64,000 nucleotides of DNA from Corynebacterium glyciniphilum AJ 3170 (GCF_000626675.1 NZ_CP006842.1:620001-684000), one strand, 5' to 3'. Numbered from the stretch's first letter, positions 1 to 8,208 are shown. The notes: generated by a model not told the origin, from the sequence alone. Numbers and translations are program-made.

Positions 1-167
1 ATGGTGTTGACCGTCGTCAGTTCCGTCGCACCCCCGAGGGGTACGAGGAAACGGAGGAAAGATGCCACCGCAAGTGACCCGACGACGTTGACCATGAACA
101 CGGACAGGGCGTACAGCGGCCAGGTGGTGCCCCACGCCCACGCGATGTACTGCCCCAGTCTCTGCAT
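1..167 (-). CDS. N-terminal fragment of a membrane protein, probably adenylate cyclase CyaB
   Basis: Reading leftward from an ATG at 165-167 gives about 55 residues before the window edge, beginning MQRLGQYIAWAWGTTWPLYA. After a short cytoplasmic lead there is a strongly hydrophobic stretch (YALSVFMVNVVGSLAVASFL), so the protein starts with a membrane segment. In Corynebacterium glutamicum a membrane-bound class III adenylate cyclase gene lies next to the DNA polymerase III delta-prime gene, and this placement, divergent from that gene, is the main reason for the call. The catalytic and HAMP domains would lie outside the window, so family membership cannot be confirmed here. Any other polytopic membrane protein is possible. 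Confidence 0.5.
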   Translation of the reverse strand, partial: MQRLGQYIAWAWGTTWPLYALSVFMVNVVGSLAVASFLRFLVPLGGATELTTVNT

Positions 168-246
168 GCGCTCCAGACTATCGGAGCGCCACGTGCTTGT
201 CCCCGTTGTGTCCTTTGTATCCCGAACGGGGGTTGGACACGGGGAC

Positions 247-252
247 TAGACT
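247..252 (+). promoter_or_regulatory. -10 hexamer of a leaderless transcript (delta-prime gene)
   Basis: TAGACT matches the actinobacterial TANNNT -10 element and ends 8 nt before the GTG at 261. No Shine-Dalgarno sequence precedes that GTG, so transcription probably starts at the start codon itself. Confidence 0.5.
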
Positions 253-260
253 GGTTGCCT

Positions 261-1514
261 GTGAGTTCCTCGTCAGCGACCGACGCGCCTGCCGCCCCCG
301 AGTCCGTCTTTTCTGCTGCGGTGCTCAGCCCGCATGTGACTGTCCCGTTAATCGCTGCGGTGGAGGCAGCGCGTGGGGGCGAACAGTCTGCGGCGATGAC
401 GCATTCGTGGTTGTTCACGGGCCCTCCAGGATCCGGGCGATCAGTCGCTGCGAAGGCTTTTGCCACGGCGCTGGTGTGTGAGGATCCGGATGTGCCGGGA
501 TGCGGCCAGTGTGACGGGTGCCGTTCGGCGGCAGCCGGGTCCCATCCGGACATCACCTGGGTGCACACCGATGGTGTGGTGATCCAGGTGTCGGAGGCGC
601 GTGAGGTGATCAAGACCGCAGCGGCGATGCCGACAGTGGCACCGTGGCGGATCGTGGTGTTTGAGGACGCAGACCGCTTCAATGACAGCAGCGCCAATGC
701 GTTGCTGAAGAGCATTGAGGAACCTCCGGAGCGGACCGTATTCATCCTGTGTGCACCGAGCACGGATCCCGAGGACATCGCGGTGACGCTGCGCTCGCGG
801 TGCCGACATCTGTATGTTCCGACCCCGTCACGGGCGGAGGTGGAGGCGGTGCTGCTGGGTGACTCTGGACTGGGGTTGTCAGCGGAGCAGGCGTCGTGGG
901 CGGCCGACGTTGCCGGCGGACACATCGGCCGGGCACGGCACCTCGCATCGGAGGAAAAGGCGCGGGCCAAGAGGGCGAGCGCCTTGAAGCTTCCTGGGCT
1001 CGTGTACGAGCAGGGGGAGTCCTACCGTTTCGTCACTGACCTGGTCTCCTCAGCGACCGAGGAGGCCACGGCTACGGTGGCTGGGCGCGAGGAGAAAGAA
1101 CTCGCCGACCTGCAGAGTTCCCTGGGCATGGGGGCGAAGGGACGAGGTGTGGCAAAGGCACAGTCGGGGGCTGCGGGGCAGATCAAGGAGTTGGAGAAGG
1201 AGCAGAAGAATCGCCGGACTCGGATGTTGCGGGATTCACTGGACCTGGCCCTGATCGACATCGCCGGTCTGTACCGTGATGCGATGATGATCGCGGCTGG
1301 GGCAGTCGAGGGGGAGGAGCCCGTCGGTGGTTTCCTGCACCCGGACAAGGAAAAGGTGTCGCGGGAACTGGCCCGACGCAATGCCCCGGAGAACCTGGTG
1401 CAGTGTATTGACGCCGTCTCCTCATGTCGGGAGACCCTCACGTTCAACGTGAAGCCGGAGGTGGCGTTGTCAGCGATGGTCGGTCGGCTGCGAGAATGCT
1501 GTGGACAGGTGTGA
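261..1514 (+). CDS. holB: DNA polymerase III subunit delta-prime
   Basis: This is a clamp-loader subunit that helps place the sliding clamp on DNA; length is 417 residues. The AAA+ core shows a Walker A motif GPPGSGRS (about residues 54-61), a zinc module with cysteines near 73, 81, 84 and 87, a Walker B-like VVFEDAD (about 132-138) and the clamp-loader SRC motif (about 179-181). The Walker A lysine is replaced by arginine, which fits delta-prime subunits that do not hydrolyse ATP. A Lys/Glu-rich helical section near residues 260-310 precedes the C-terminal collar domain. I chose the GTG at 261 over the in-frame TTG at 255 because a -10 hexamer sits 8 nt upstream (leaderless start). The gene is divergent from the cyclase-like gene and followed by tRNA-Thr. 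Confidence 0.9.
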   Translation: MSSSSATDAPAAPESVFSAAVLSPHVTVPLIAAVEAARGGEQSAAMTHSWLFTGPPGSGRSVAAKAFATALVCEDPDVPGCGQCDGCRSAAAGSHPDITWVHTDGVVIQVSEAREVIKTAAAMPTVAPWRIVVFEDADRFNDSSANALLKSIEEPPERTVFILCAPSTDPEDIAVTLRSRCRHLYVPTPSRAEVEAVLLGDSGLGLSAEQASWAADVAGGHIGRARHLASEEKARAKRASALKLPGLVYEQGESYRFVTDLVSSATEEATATVAGREEKELADLQSSLGMGAKGRGVAKAQSGAAGQIKELEKEQKNRRTRMLRDSLDLALIDIAGLYRDAMMIAAGAVEGEEPVGGFLHPDKEKVSRELARRNAPENLVQCIDAVSSCRETLTFNVKPEVALSAMVGRLRECCGQV

Positions 1515-1614
1515 CCTGCGATGGAAGTCGGCCTGATGACGCTTTTTGTGGAGGGTTGCGCCGTCCGCTAGGATTACCCGTCGTATGCAGCACCGTCCTC
1601 GGTGGTGCACATAC

Positions 1615-1687
1615 GCCGCCTTAGCTCAGTCGGTAGAGCGTTTCACTCGTAATGAAAAGGTCGCGAGTTCGATTCTCGCAGGCGGCT
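1615..1687 (+). tRNA. tRNA-Thr (anticodon CGT)
   Basis: A complete cloverleaf folds: the acceptor stem GCCGCCT pairs with AGGCGGC (1680-1686), and the D arm GCTC/GAGC, anticodon stem TTTCA/TGAAA and T arm GCGAG/CTCGC are all intact. The anticodon CGT lies at 1648-1650 and reads ACG threonine codons. The 3' CCA is not encoded. Confidence 0.95.
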
Positions 1688-1697
1688 CAGATATGAA

Positions 1698-1731
1698 AGA
1701 AGGCCCCGGCATGATGCCGAGGGTCTTCTTC
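1698..1731. terminator. Hairpin terminator between tRNA-Thr and the membrane-protein gene
   Basis: An imperfect GC-rich inverted repeat (AGAAGGCCCCGGCAT against ATGCCGAGGGTCTTCT) is followed by a T/C-rich stretch on the plus strand. It sits between the tRNA and the 3' end of the convergent minus-strand gene, so it may serve both. Confidence 0.6.
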
Positions 1732-1736
1732 TCGTT

Positions 1737-2864
1737 TCAGGGTAACCTGCTGTGAGAGCCACTCTGTGGGACGACGGCGACGGAGACTCGGGTGAGCAGA
1801 CGCTCCAGTGGCCCCTTGCCGAAGAGAAGCAACCACAGGACACAGCCTCCCGTCACACAGAGCACCATTGGCCAGAACGGGTCGAGGGCGCGGAACCCGT
1901 CCATGGCGTCGGTGCCCGTCACGGTCCGGTCTTCCCCGAACATCCAGGCTGCCCAGATCAGGAGATGGGCGGTGTAGGCGGTGAGCGGCATCGAGCCGAC
2001 GACCCGTATCGGCCACACGATGTGCCGGAACCCTGTGGAGCCGAGGAGGACGCATACGGCGATGACTGCCAGGGTGAAACCGCCTGACCCCACTGTCTCG
2101 CCCACGCCGGAGGAGTGTGGTCGATCCTGGAGGTTGGAGAGCAGCCATACCGGGAGGTCCGTCTCCCCGGCCCCGGCACGCTGCTCCATGAAATAGTTCC
2201 CGATGGGGCCGATCACCGCGTATCCGGCCACTGCGAGCGCTGTGCCTGCAGCCAGTAGTTGCCACGCCTGACGATTGTCGGCGGTGGTGCTGCCCAGTAT
2301 TTTTCCGGTTCCGAGGCCGGCGGCAAGGAAAGCCGTCCAGAGTGGGAAAGGGAAATGCCATCCGAGCAGAATCGACAGTCTGTCCGGTTCCTCGGGGCCA
2401 CTGCCGGCCCACACCTGGTTGATCGCTCCCACGACGAACGGCATGACGACAGCCAGCACCGCCGCGATGAGGAAGAGGGTCCGAGGGTGGAGAGTGAGCA
2501 ACATGGCGCCGAGGACGAACAACGCCCCGTAGGCGGGCAGGATGACGTTGACCGGGACCCAGGTGAGGGTGATGAGGATACCGAGCCCCCAGAGCAGGGC
2601 TGCGCGAACCCGAAGGCGGCGGCGTCGCAGTGAGAGGCGTGGATCGTCAGTATGACCGGACGTCCCGGTCGTCATGCCGAGTGAGAGTCCGGCGAGTGTG
2701 GCGAAGAGTACGGACGAGCGGCCGTCGACGATTCCGCTCCAGGTGCCTGGTTCGCTCCAACGCAGGTCTGCAGTGACCAGCAGATGGGCAGCGAACATTC
2801 CGAACACGGCCAGACCGCGGGCGAGGTCGACACCAGGCATGCGCGCCGGAGGCTCGAGGCTCAC
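1737..2864 (-). CDS. Polytopic membrane protein, DUF418/DUF1624 (heparan-alpha-glucosaminide acetyltransferase-like)
   Basis: The protein has about ten membrane segments. Near its N terminus is PGVDLARGLAVFGMFAAH, the R-G-h-h-h-x-H signature typical of DUF1624 and acyltransferase-3-like membrane proteins. Near its C terminus is PLTAYTAHLLIWAA followed by GKGPLERLL, the DUF418 hallmark. Families of this kind move acyl groups across or at the membrane, but the substrate here is unknown. The reading frame stays open to an upstream GTG at 3032; I favour the GTG at 2864 because it lies just before the conserved motif and has a weak GGCGGAA upstream, while the upstream extension is arginine-rich and lacks a ribosome site. 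A paralogue lies at 9123-10559. The gene is convergent with tRNA-Thr and divergent from the gamma-glutamyltranspeptidase gene. Confidence 0.7.
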   Translation of the reverse strand: MSLEPPARMPGVDLARGLAVFGMFAAHLLVTADLRWSEPGTWSGIVDGRSSVLFATLAGLSLGMTTGTSGHTDDPRLSLRRRRLRVRAALLWGLGILITLTWVPVNVILPAYGALFVLGAMLLTLHPRTLFLIAAVLAVVMPFVVGAINQVWAGSGPEEPDRLSILLGWHFPFPLWTAFLAAGLGTGKILGSTTADNRQAWQLLAAGTALAVAGYAVIGPIGNYFMEQRAGAGETDLPVWLLSNLQDRPHSSGVGETVGSGGFTLAVIAVCVLLGSTGFRHIVWPIRVVGSMPLTAYTAHLLIWAAWMFGEDRTVTGTDAMDGFRALDPFWPMVLCVTGGCVLWLLLFGKGPLERLLTRVSVAVVPQSGSHSRLP

Positions 2865-3122
2865 GAGATGCCGTTCCGCCGAACCGGCGAAGCCCTGGTT
2901 GTCATGTTTCCGCATAAGAAGGAGGAGGACACGTCCTTTCCGTGTGTTGCTCAGACGGACATTCCGTCGAGGGTAACCCCTGGCACCCGGCGGCAGCCAG
3001 AAGGGGTCAGGAGTGCTGTGCTGTGCTCTCAAACGTTTTCATGGCACGGTGGAGGACAAGCATCCCTTCCACACAGGGGTGGCAGAACGTCCCCCGATAT
3101 TTTCCGTAACAGGTGGTGTCCC

Positions 3123-4841
3123 ATGGACCGCATAGTTCAGCCCGTGCAGAACTCACCCCGATGGAGACGGCGCATCCCGCGCACTGTGCTGGCCGTGGCT
3201 GTGGTCGGTTCCCTGGCTCTCAGCTCATGTTCCGGAGGTACCGGAGAACAGACGGATTCCAGTGGAGGTACGACGTCGCCCAGGGACAAAAGCTCGACAG
3301 CAGCGGAGACCCCCGAAGACCAGTCGGTGACACTTGAGCAGCAGGGCGTCAGTGCCGGCCATCCGCTGGCTGCAGAAGCGGGTACGCAGATGCTCAACCA
3401 GGGTGGCAACGCCATCGACGCCGCAATCGCCGCAGCGTTCGCGGTGTCCGTGGTGGAACCGTACGCCTCGGGTATCGGTGGTGGAGGGTCGGTGTTGATT
3501 GCGTCACCTGACGATGCCCCCCAAGGTGTCGACTACCGGGAAGTGGTGGCACAGGACGGACAGATTCCGGCGTCGAACATCGGCATTCCCGGGTTCGTCG
3601 CCGGTATGGCGGACCTGCACGAACAACGTGGGAGCCTCGAATGGAACGAGCTGCTGCGTCCGGCGGTGGATATGGCGCAGCAGGGCGTCCCCGTCACGGA
3701 GACCCTCGTGCAGCGGATCGGTGCAGGGGGAGCCGCGGCGGTCGACGGCCTGGAGCAGTTCGCTCCCGGAGGTTCTCCACTGCAGGTGGGCGATGAACTC
3801 GTTCAGGTGGACCTCGCCGAGTCGCTGCGCACGCTGCAGGAGGATGGTCCGGACAGTTTCTACACCGGGGCGTTGGCCGATGCGCTTAGCGCTGTCGAAG
3901 GAATCGACCAGGCATCACTGGACGCTTATTCGGTGCAGCACAATGAGCCGCCCCAGGCACAAGTCGGGGATTACCAGGTTGCGTCGTCTGCCCCGGCCCT
4001 GCCCGGTGTCGCGTTGATACAGATGCTCCGGGAACTCGAAGAAGGCGGCATCAGCGAGGTGGATCCGGATTCGGTTGAGCACATCCGTCGGGTGTCGGGG
4101 GCATGGCAGCGCGCGGAACAAACCGCGCAGACTGAGCTGGGCGACACGGATTTCACTGACGTGGATGTTGAAGGCATCCTGGAGCGTACCGATGGTGCAG
4201 GGCAGGACGGTCCGGACGGTCAGGTGGGGGGTGCTCCGGTCGAGGACAGTGAGAATATGCGCTCGCCGGGGAACACGACCCACCTCACCGTCGTCGACGG
4301 TGAGGGGACCGTGGTGTCGATGACCAATACCCTCACGGAGTTCTGGGGCTCCGGGGTGGAGGTCGGCGGCTTCTTCCTCAATGATCAGCTCAGCAGGTTC
4401 AGTAGCGTGGACTCGCCGCAGAATCAGCCCGAGCCGGGGCGACGTTCGGTGACGTGGTCGAACCCGACGATGGTGCTCGACGATGCCGGTCGGCCGGTAA
4501 TGGGGCTGGGCACTCCGGGCGGAGCGAATATTCTCAGTATCCTCGGAAATACACTCTCACGGTGGGCATTGCAGGGGCAGTCCTTGGAGGAGGCTGTAGC
4601 TGCGCCACGGTTCCGTTACGATGCGGCGTCGGGGTCACTGTTGGTCGAGGCTGCATTGATGGACAGCGCGGTAGCGTCCCAGCTCCCCGAGCTCGGATGG
4701 CCGACTGAGACCGCCGCCGAGGGGTTGTTCGGCTCAGTCCAGGCATTGGAGATCGACTACGACGAAGGGACGGTCGCCGGGCCGACGGACACCCGCCTGG
4801 AAGCGGGGACCGTTGTCACGGACGTGGGCCCGTCGGACTAG
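3123..4841 (+). CDS. ggt: Gamma-glutamyltranspeptidase, predicted lipoprotein
   Basis: Enzymes of this family are autoprocessed Ntn-hydrolases that cleave glutathione and transfer gamma-glutamyl groups outside the cytoplasmic membrane. The 572-residue product starts with basic residues and a hydrophobic segment ending in LSSC, a lipobox with Cys36. The self-cleavage site is visible as NTTHLTVVD, with Thr385 the expected nucleophile and first residue of the small subunit. The glycine-rich GIGGGGSVLI and GLGTPGGANI segments fit the family. ATG 3123 follows AGGTGG at good spacing; the open frame back to 2784 is arginine-rich and not convincing. Its TAG overlaps the stop codon of the convergent 56-residue peptide gene in a CTAG palindrome. 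Confidence 0.88.
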   Translation: MDRIVQPVQNSPRWRRRIPRTVLAVAVVGSLALSSCSGGTGEQTDSSGGTTSPRDKSSTAAETPEDQSVTLEQQGVSAGHPLAAEAGTQMLNQGGNAIDAAIAAAFAVSVVEPYASGIGGGGSVLIASPDDAPQGVDYREVVAQDGQIPASNIGIPGFVAGMADLHEQRGSLEWNELLRPAVDMAQQGVPVTETLVQRIGAGGAAAVDGLEQFAPGGSPLQVGDELVQVDLAESLRTLQEDGPDSFYTGALADALSAVEGIDQASLDAYSVQHNEPPQAQVGDYQVASSAPALPGVALIQMLRELEEGGISEVDPDSVEHIRRVSGAWQRAEQTAQTELGDTDFTDVDVEGILERTDGAGQDGPDGQVGGAPVEDSENMRSPGNTTHLTVVDGEGTVVSMTNTLTEFWGSGVEVGGFFLNDQLSRFSSVDSPQNQPEPGRRSVTWSNPTMVLDDAGRPVMGLGTPGGANILSILGNTLSRWALQGQSLEEAVAAPRFRYDAASGSLLVEAALMDSAVASQLPELGWPTETAAEGLFGSVQALEIDYDEGTVAGPTDTRLEAGTVVTDVGPSD

Positions 4842-5008
4842 TCCGACCAGTCTTCGGCTCCGCACGTGGCATCACCGGCGGCGAAGGTGCCCTCCGGCAT
4901 TTCCGGGCACTCTGGCGCGCCGCCGGGGAGCCCCTGGGTGACGTATCCGATAATGAGCTGTGCGATCTCAATGAGCTGCTGCAGCAGGTTTCCCAGGAAT
5001 TCGACCAT
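4838..5008 (-). CDS. 56-residue acidic amphipathic peptide, unknown function
   Basis: The start is well supported: GAGGAG lies 8 nt before ATG 5006-5008. The first 22 residues (beginning MVEFLGNLLQQLIEIAQLII) form a hydrophobic/amphipathic helix without a cleavable signal. The tail from about residue 26 is Gly/Pro/Glu/Asp-rich and contains two cysteines (residues 34 and 49) that could pair. There is no Lys or Arg in the whole peptide. Small, acidic, leaderless amphipathic peptides are typical of corynebacterial mycomembrane channel proteins (PorA/PorH), but I see no clear sequence match, so this is only a hint. The gene lies between ggt and marR and its stop overlaps that of ggt. Confidence 0.6.
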   Translation of the reverse strand: MVEFLGNLLQQLIEIAQLIIGYVTQGLPGGAPECPEMPEGTFAAGDATCGAEDWSD

Positions 5009-5047
5009 CGTGTTTTCTCCTCGTATCAGGTTGTTCATCGCATTGAA

Positions 5048-5485
5048 TCATGAGTGCAGTGCGTCGATGCAGCTCGCCAGGGCAGCATGGAGCTCGGCAC
5101 GCTGTTCTGCGGAGAGTCTGGACACCATGTGTGTCTCGATGACCTGAACGTCCCCCCATGCGGCGTCAAGAAGGCGGTCGCCGTCGGCGGTCAGCCGGGT
5201 GGGGAGCGATCGACCTGAGGGGGCGGTTGTGGGACGCTCAACCAGCCCGCGGTCTTGAAGGCCGCGCAGTAGCGTGCTCATGGTCTGTCTGGTGACAAAG
5301 GCATGTCGGGCCAGTTCGGAATTGGAGGCGCCGGGGTTGCGGCGCAGCAGTTCCAGGCACACATACTGCGGTGTCGTCAGGCCGAGGGGACGGAGAGTCT
5401 CGTCCATCCGCGCACGGAGTATGGACTGGGCTTCTTTAAGCTGATATCCGATGAGTGTACCGAGAGCGACGGGTTCTTGCGTCAT
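5048..5485 (-). CDS. MarR-family transcriptional regulator
   Basis: The 145-residue product has the MarR layout: an N-terminal dimer helix, then a winged helix-turn-helix (SNSELARHAFVTRQTMSTLLRGLQDRGLVER, about residues 54-84) with the usual beta wing ending in RLTADG, and C-terminal dimerisation helices. Such proteins usually repress their own promoter and a divergent gene until a small ligand binds. The divergent neighbour is a VOC-domain protein 65 bp away, and the intergenic region holds two palindromes fitting the MarR binding geometry, one of them over this gene's start codon. The ligand is unknown. Confidence 0.85.
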   Translation of the reverse strand: MTQEPVALGTLIGYQLKEAQSILRARMDETLRPLGLTTPQYVCLELLRRNPGASNSELARHAFVTRQTMSTLLRGLQDRGLVERPTTAPSGRSLPTRLTADGDRLLDAAWGDVQVIETHMVSRLSAEQRAELHAALASCIDALHS

Positions 5486-5501
5486 GTCAGCATTCTGTCA
5501 T
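5484..5501. promoter_or_regulatory. Imperfect operator-like palindrome over the marR start
   Basis: ATGTCAG-CATT-CTGTCAT is a 7-4-7 inverted repeat with one mismatch. It has the same half-site as the perfect copy at 5512-5529 and overlaps the start codon of the MarR gene, a position suited to autorepression. Confidence 0.5.
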
Positions 5502-5511
5502 AGAGTGATCG

Positions 5512-5529
5512 ATGTCAGGATACTGACAT
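5512..5529. promoter_or_regulatory. Perfect 7-4-7 palindrome, probable MarR operator
   Basis: ATGTCAG-GATA-CTGACAT is a perfect inverted repeat located 21 bp before the VOC gene start. Spacing and position fit control of the divergent pair by the adjacent MarR protein. Confidence 0.6.
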
Positions 5530-5550
5530 AATCGACGTGAAAGGAAGCCC

Positions 5551-5919
5551 ATGGCTGTCACAGGCCCTGATTTCATTGCACTCCAGGTTCGTGACCTGGA
5601 GAAGTCCGCGTCCTTCTATGAGGAGCAACTCGGTCTCCGGCGAGCACCGGCGGCACCGCCCGGGGCGGTCGTATTCGCCACCACCCCGATCCCGTTCGCC
5701 GTCCGTGAGCCTCTTCCTGGCGTCGACCTGGACGAGGTAACCACACCTGGTCTCGGGGTGGCGCTCTGGTTGGCGGCAGAACAGCCCCAGGATCTCCACG
5801 ACTCGCTCGCAGCCTCGGGGACCCGGATCCTCAAGGCGCCGGAGCAGGGGCCGTTCGGGCTGAGCTTCAGCTTCGTCGACCCGGACGGCTATGTGGTGAC
5901 TGTGCACGGTACAGCGTGA
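5551..5919 (+). CDS. VOC (glyoxalase/bleomycin-resistance) superfamily protein
   Basis: The 122-residue protein has the paired beta-alpha-beta-beta-beta layout of the vicinal-oxygen-chelate fold. It opens with FIALQVRDLEKSASFYEEQLG, typical of the first module, and ends with FSFVDPDGYVVTVH, typical of the second. Members bind metals for isomerase, dioxygenase or drug-binding reactions; the usual His/Glu metal ligands are only partly recognisable here, so the reaction cannot be assigned. It begins at ATG 5551 after GAAAGGAAG, and is probably controlled by the divergent MarR protein through palindromes in the 65-bp gap, which suggests a role in response to a toxic or aromatic ligand. Confidence 0.8.
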   Translation: MAVTGPDFIALQVRDLEKSASFYEEQLGLRRAPAAPPGAVVFATTPIPFAVREPLPGVDLDEVTTPGLGVALWLAAEQPQDLHDSLAASGTRILKAPEQGPFGLSFSFVDPDGYVVTVHGTA

Positions 5920-5976
5920 CCGGGCAACCAGTGTCCGCCCGGTTCTGCGCAGCCACTCGTCCTGTTATGTGATCGG

Positions 5977-6498
5977 TCAGGGGCGGACTCCGAACCCTCC
6001 GGTACCAGCCTCGTCGGGCTCAGTGGCGATGCCGTCGTCTCCGGTCTCCTTATCGTCGCCCGACTTTTCTGGCTCTTCCGTTTGTGAAGGGGCGGGCGTC
6101 CCGGTGTCGGTCTCCTTCTCCTTGTCACTGTCACCGTTTCTGTTGTTGTCAGCGCTGCCGCCGCCAGAAGTGTTGCTTCCGCCGCCGTTGCCACCCCCTC
6201 CGCCGTTGTTGGAGCCTCCGCCAGAGTTGTTGCCGGCGCCGGAACCTGCTCCGCCGGAGTTCCCGGCTCCTTGTCCTTCGTCGGACGGCTCATCGCCGTT
6301 GGCGGACGATTCATCATCGTCCTTATCCGGGTCGGAGGTCGCCGACGTGCTCGACGTACTGCTGGAGGTAGAGGACGTTGTGCTCGTTGCCGAGGTGGTC
6401 TCAGACGAGCTGTCGGAATCGTCTGATCCACACGCCGTGAGTGAGACGGACAGGGCAGCTGCGGCGATGAGGGCGCCGAGCTTGGTACGGTTGCGCAT
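5977..6498 (-). CDS. Low-complexity Ser/Gly/Asp-rich lipoprotein
   Basis: The 173-residue product begins with a classical lipoprotein signal (MRNRTKLGALIAAAALSVSL) and a lipobox LTAC with Cys23. What follows has no globular character: a Ser/Thr tract, an Asp/Glu tract, a Gly/Asn tract (about residues 75-120) and a charged tail. This looks like a flexible cell-envelope spacer or a surface-exposed tether rather than an enzyme. ATG 6498 follows AGGAG at 7 nt; in-frame ATGs further upstream lack such a site. The 200 bp upstream is unusually AT-rich and carries repeated GCAAAC motifs. No function is assigned. Confidence 0.75.
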   Translation of the reverse strand: MRNRTKLGALIAAAALSVSLTACGSDDSDSSSETTSATSTTSSTSSSTSSTSATSDPDKDDDESSANGDEPSDEGQGAGNSGGAGSGAGNNSGGGSNNGGGGGNGGGSNTSGGGSADNNRNGDSDKEKETDTGTPAPSQTEEPEKSGDDKETGDDGIATEPDEAGTGGFGVRP

Positions 6499-6735
6499 TC
6501 TGTTCTCCTGAAAAGTCATGCTGCCCCTCATGTGAGGAAGGACAGGCTGTGAGCAAACTAACGTATGGGAGTTTGTTTAGCAAACGATCTTTTTGTATTG
6601 ACGATTCATGCTAAGAGGCGTGTCGTCGTCCTCCGTCCTTTTCATGTCCGGGTCGACCTGTAGAACTGTCACAGGAACGAAAGACTGGGTCATCAGGGCC
6701 ACAGGCGCAGCGGTGGGAAGGAATGTGAGGCAGGA

Positions 6736-7506
6736 ATGGTCATGGGGCCGACTCACGCCATGTCGGGAGCTGCAGCGGGCGCTGCGGTCGCTGTGCTCAC
6801 TGCGCAGTTCACGGGTGCCCCGGTGGACGTCACCTCCACCCTTGTGCTGAGCGGGGTAACGGCTGGGGCTGCTGTCCTGCCGGATCTCGACCACCCGTCA
6901 GGTACGGCGGCACGGACACTGGGGCCGGTGAGCCGGTTCGTGGCCGTGTTCATCAACCGAACCTCCTCGTTGGTGGCAGAGGCGACGGGTGCGAAGGGCA
7001 GGCGTGTCGGCGGTCACCGGACGGTGACCCACACACTGCTCTTCGCCCTCGTCCTGGCCATCGCCACCTGGTGGGCCGTGGATCTCGGCGACCGGCGGGT
7101 GACGATCGGGATCTTCGCGGTGCTGGTGCTTCTGGCACTGCATTCGTTGGTACGACCTGTGGTGCAGCGGTGGGGGTCGCTCGGGGCCGTGGTGATCGCG
7201 TTCGGTCTCACCCTCGTGGTGCTGCAGGACATGCCTGGCATGGTGACACCGTCGGTGATGGCCACGGCGGTCGGCGTGGGTTGCGTGGTGCATTGTGCAG
7301 GGGACGCGGTGACGCGCTCCGGGGTACCGCTGTTCGCACCGTTCGTCCCCGTCGGTGGCGATCGGTGGGGCGCGGTGCATCTGCTTCCCTCGCCGCTGAG
7401 AATTCGCGCGGCAGGATTCGGTGACACGGTGGTGATGTCTGTGTGTACCGCGATCCTGGTCGGACTGTGCGTGACCGGGTGGAATCATGGCTTGATCGTG
7501 CTTTAA
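6736..7506 (+). CDS. YdjM-like membrane-bound metal-dependent hydrolase (DUF457)
   Basis: The 256-residue protein carries the family's metal-binding pattern: an early THAMSGAAAG, then LPDLDHPSG (about residue 55), RRVGGHRTVTHTLL (about 94-107) and a late HCAGDAVTRSGVPLFAP. Between and after these lie four to five membrane segments. YdjM-like proteins are inner-membrane putative phosphatase or hydrolase enzymes; their substrates are generally unknown. The ATG at 6736 is preceded by GGCAGGA; a second ATG two codons later is also possible. The gene is divergent from the low-complexity lipoprotein gene and stands alone. Confidence 0.8.
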   Translation: MVMGPTHAMSGAAAGAAVAVLTAQFTGAPVDVTSTLVLSGVTAGAAVLPDLDHPSGTAARTLGPVSRFVAVFINRTSSLVAEATGAKGRRVGGHRTVTHTLLFALVLAIATWWAVDLGDRRVTIGIFAVLVLLALHSLVRPVVQRWGSLGAVVIAFGLTLVVLQDMPGMVTPSVMATAVGVGCVVHCAGDAVTRSGVPLFAPFVPVGGDRWGAVHLLPSPLRIRAAGFGDTVVMSVCTAILVGLCVTGWNHGLIVL

Positions 7507-7620
7507 CTGTGGTTCGAGTGCGCCCTTGACGGGACTCGGTCGAGGCCTGGGGTCTCACAGGTACTCTCGGTGGCAGTCGCCGGGTGCAGCCGAGGCCCGG
7601 CCGTGAGCAGGAGGTTGATC

Positions 7621-8190
7621 ATGTCCGTACCGAAGGACACCGCCGAACGATTCCGTGTGATTGCCACCGGCTTCACCGAACAGACCAGGGACAACGACTG
7701 GGACGCACCGACGCCGTGCGAGGAATGGGTTGCCCGTGACATCGTCGGTCATCTGATCAGTTGGTTCGCACCTGCTCTTGAGGATGTGGGGATCGCCGTG
7801 GAGCTCACCGGTGACAAACACACCGACCCGGCCGGCGCCTGGTCCGAGTTCGCTGACATCGTCTCTCAGGCACTCGAGGACGACAACAAGGCGGAGGCCT
7901 TGGTCACCCGGGGGCCGATCCCGGGGCAGTCGCTGGAGACCAACGCCCGGGGTTTCTTCATCCCCGACGTGTTCATGCATACCTGGGACCTGGCGCGGTC
8001 TCAGGGGCGTGAGGTGGAACTGGATGCCGACTTCGCCGAGACGAACCTCGGCGGGCTGCGGTCTCTGGGAGAGCAGCTCCAGGCCCGTGGCGGTTTCGGT
8101 CCGCCGCAGGAGGTCTCCGCCGACGCGTCCTCGACAATCCGCCTGATGGCTTATGTGGGGAGGGACCCCAACTTCGGACTGGAGTCCTGA
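7621..8190 (+). CDS. TIGR03086/DinB-like metal-binding protein (mycothiol-dependent enzyme fold)
   Basis: The 189-residue protein resembles the mycothiol maleylpyruvate isomerase N-terminal domain family. It opens with a helix containing TPCEEWVARDIVGHLISW, where the His of the GHL motif is one expected metal ligand, and has FIPDVFMHTWDLARSQG (about residues 115-131), the second metal-ligand motif H-T-W-D-L-A. These DinB-fold proteins bind a divalent metal and often use mycothiol; the reaction here is unknown. ATG 7621 follows AGGAGG at 6 nt, a strong ribosome site that excludes the upstream open frame. The gene is convergent with the lipoprotein gene ending at 8209. Confidence 0.82.
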   Translation: MSVPKDTAERFRVIATGFTEQTRDNDWDAPTPCEEWVARDIVGHLISWFAPALEDVGIAVELTGDKHTDPAGAWSEFADIVSQALEDDNKAEALVTRGPIPGQSLETNARGFFIPDVFMHTWDLARSQGREVELDADFAETNLGGLRSLGEQLQARGGFGPPQEVSADASSTIRLMAYVGRDPNFGLES

Positions 8191-8208
8191 CCCGTTCTCC
8201 GGGCGGGC

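Noticed and set aside
2784..3122. N-terminal extension of the gamma-glutamyltranspeptidase frame
   Set aside because: It precedes a proper lipoprotein signal and a ribosome site at 3123; composition is non-coding.
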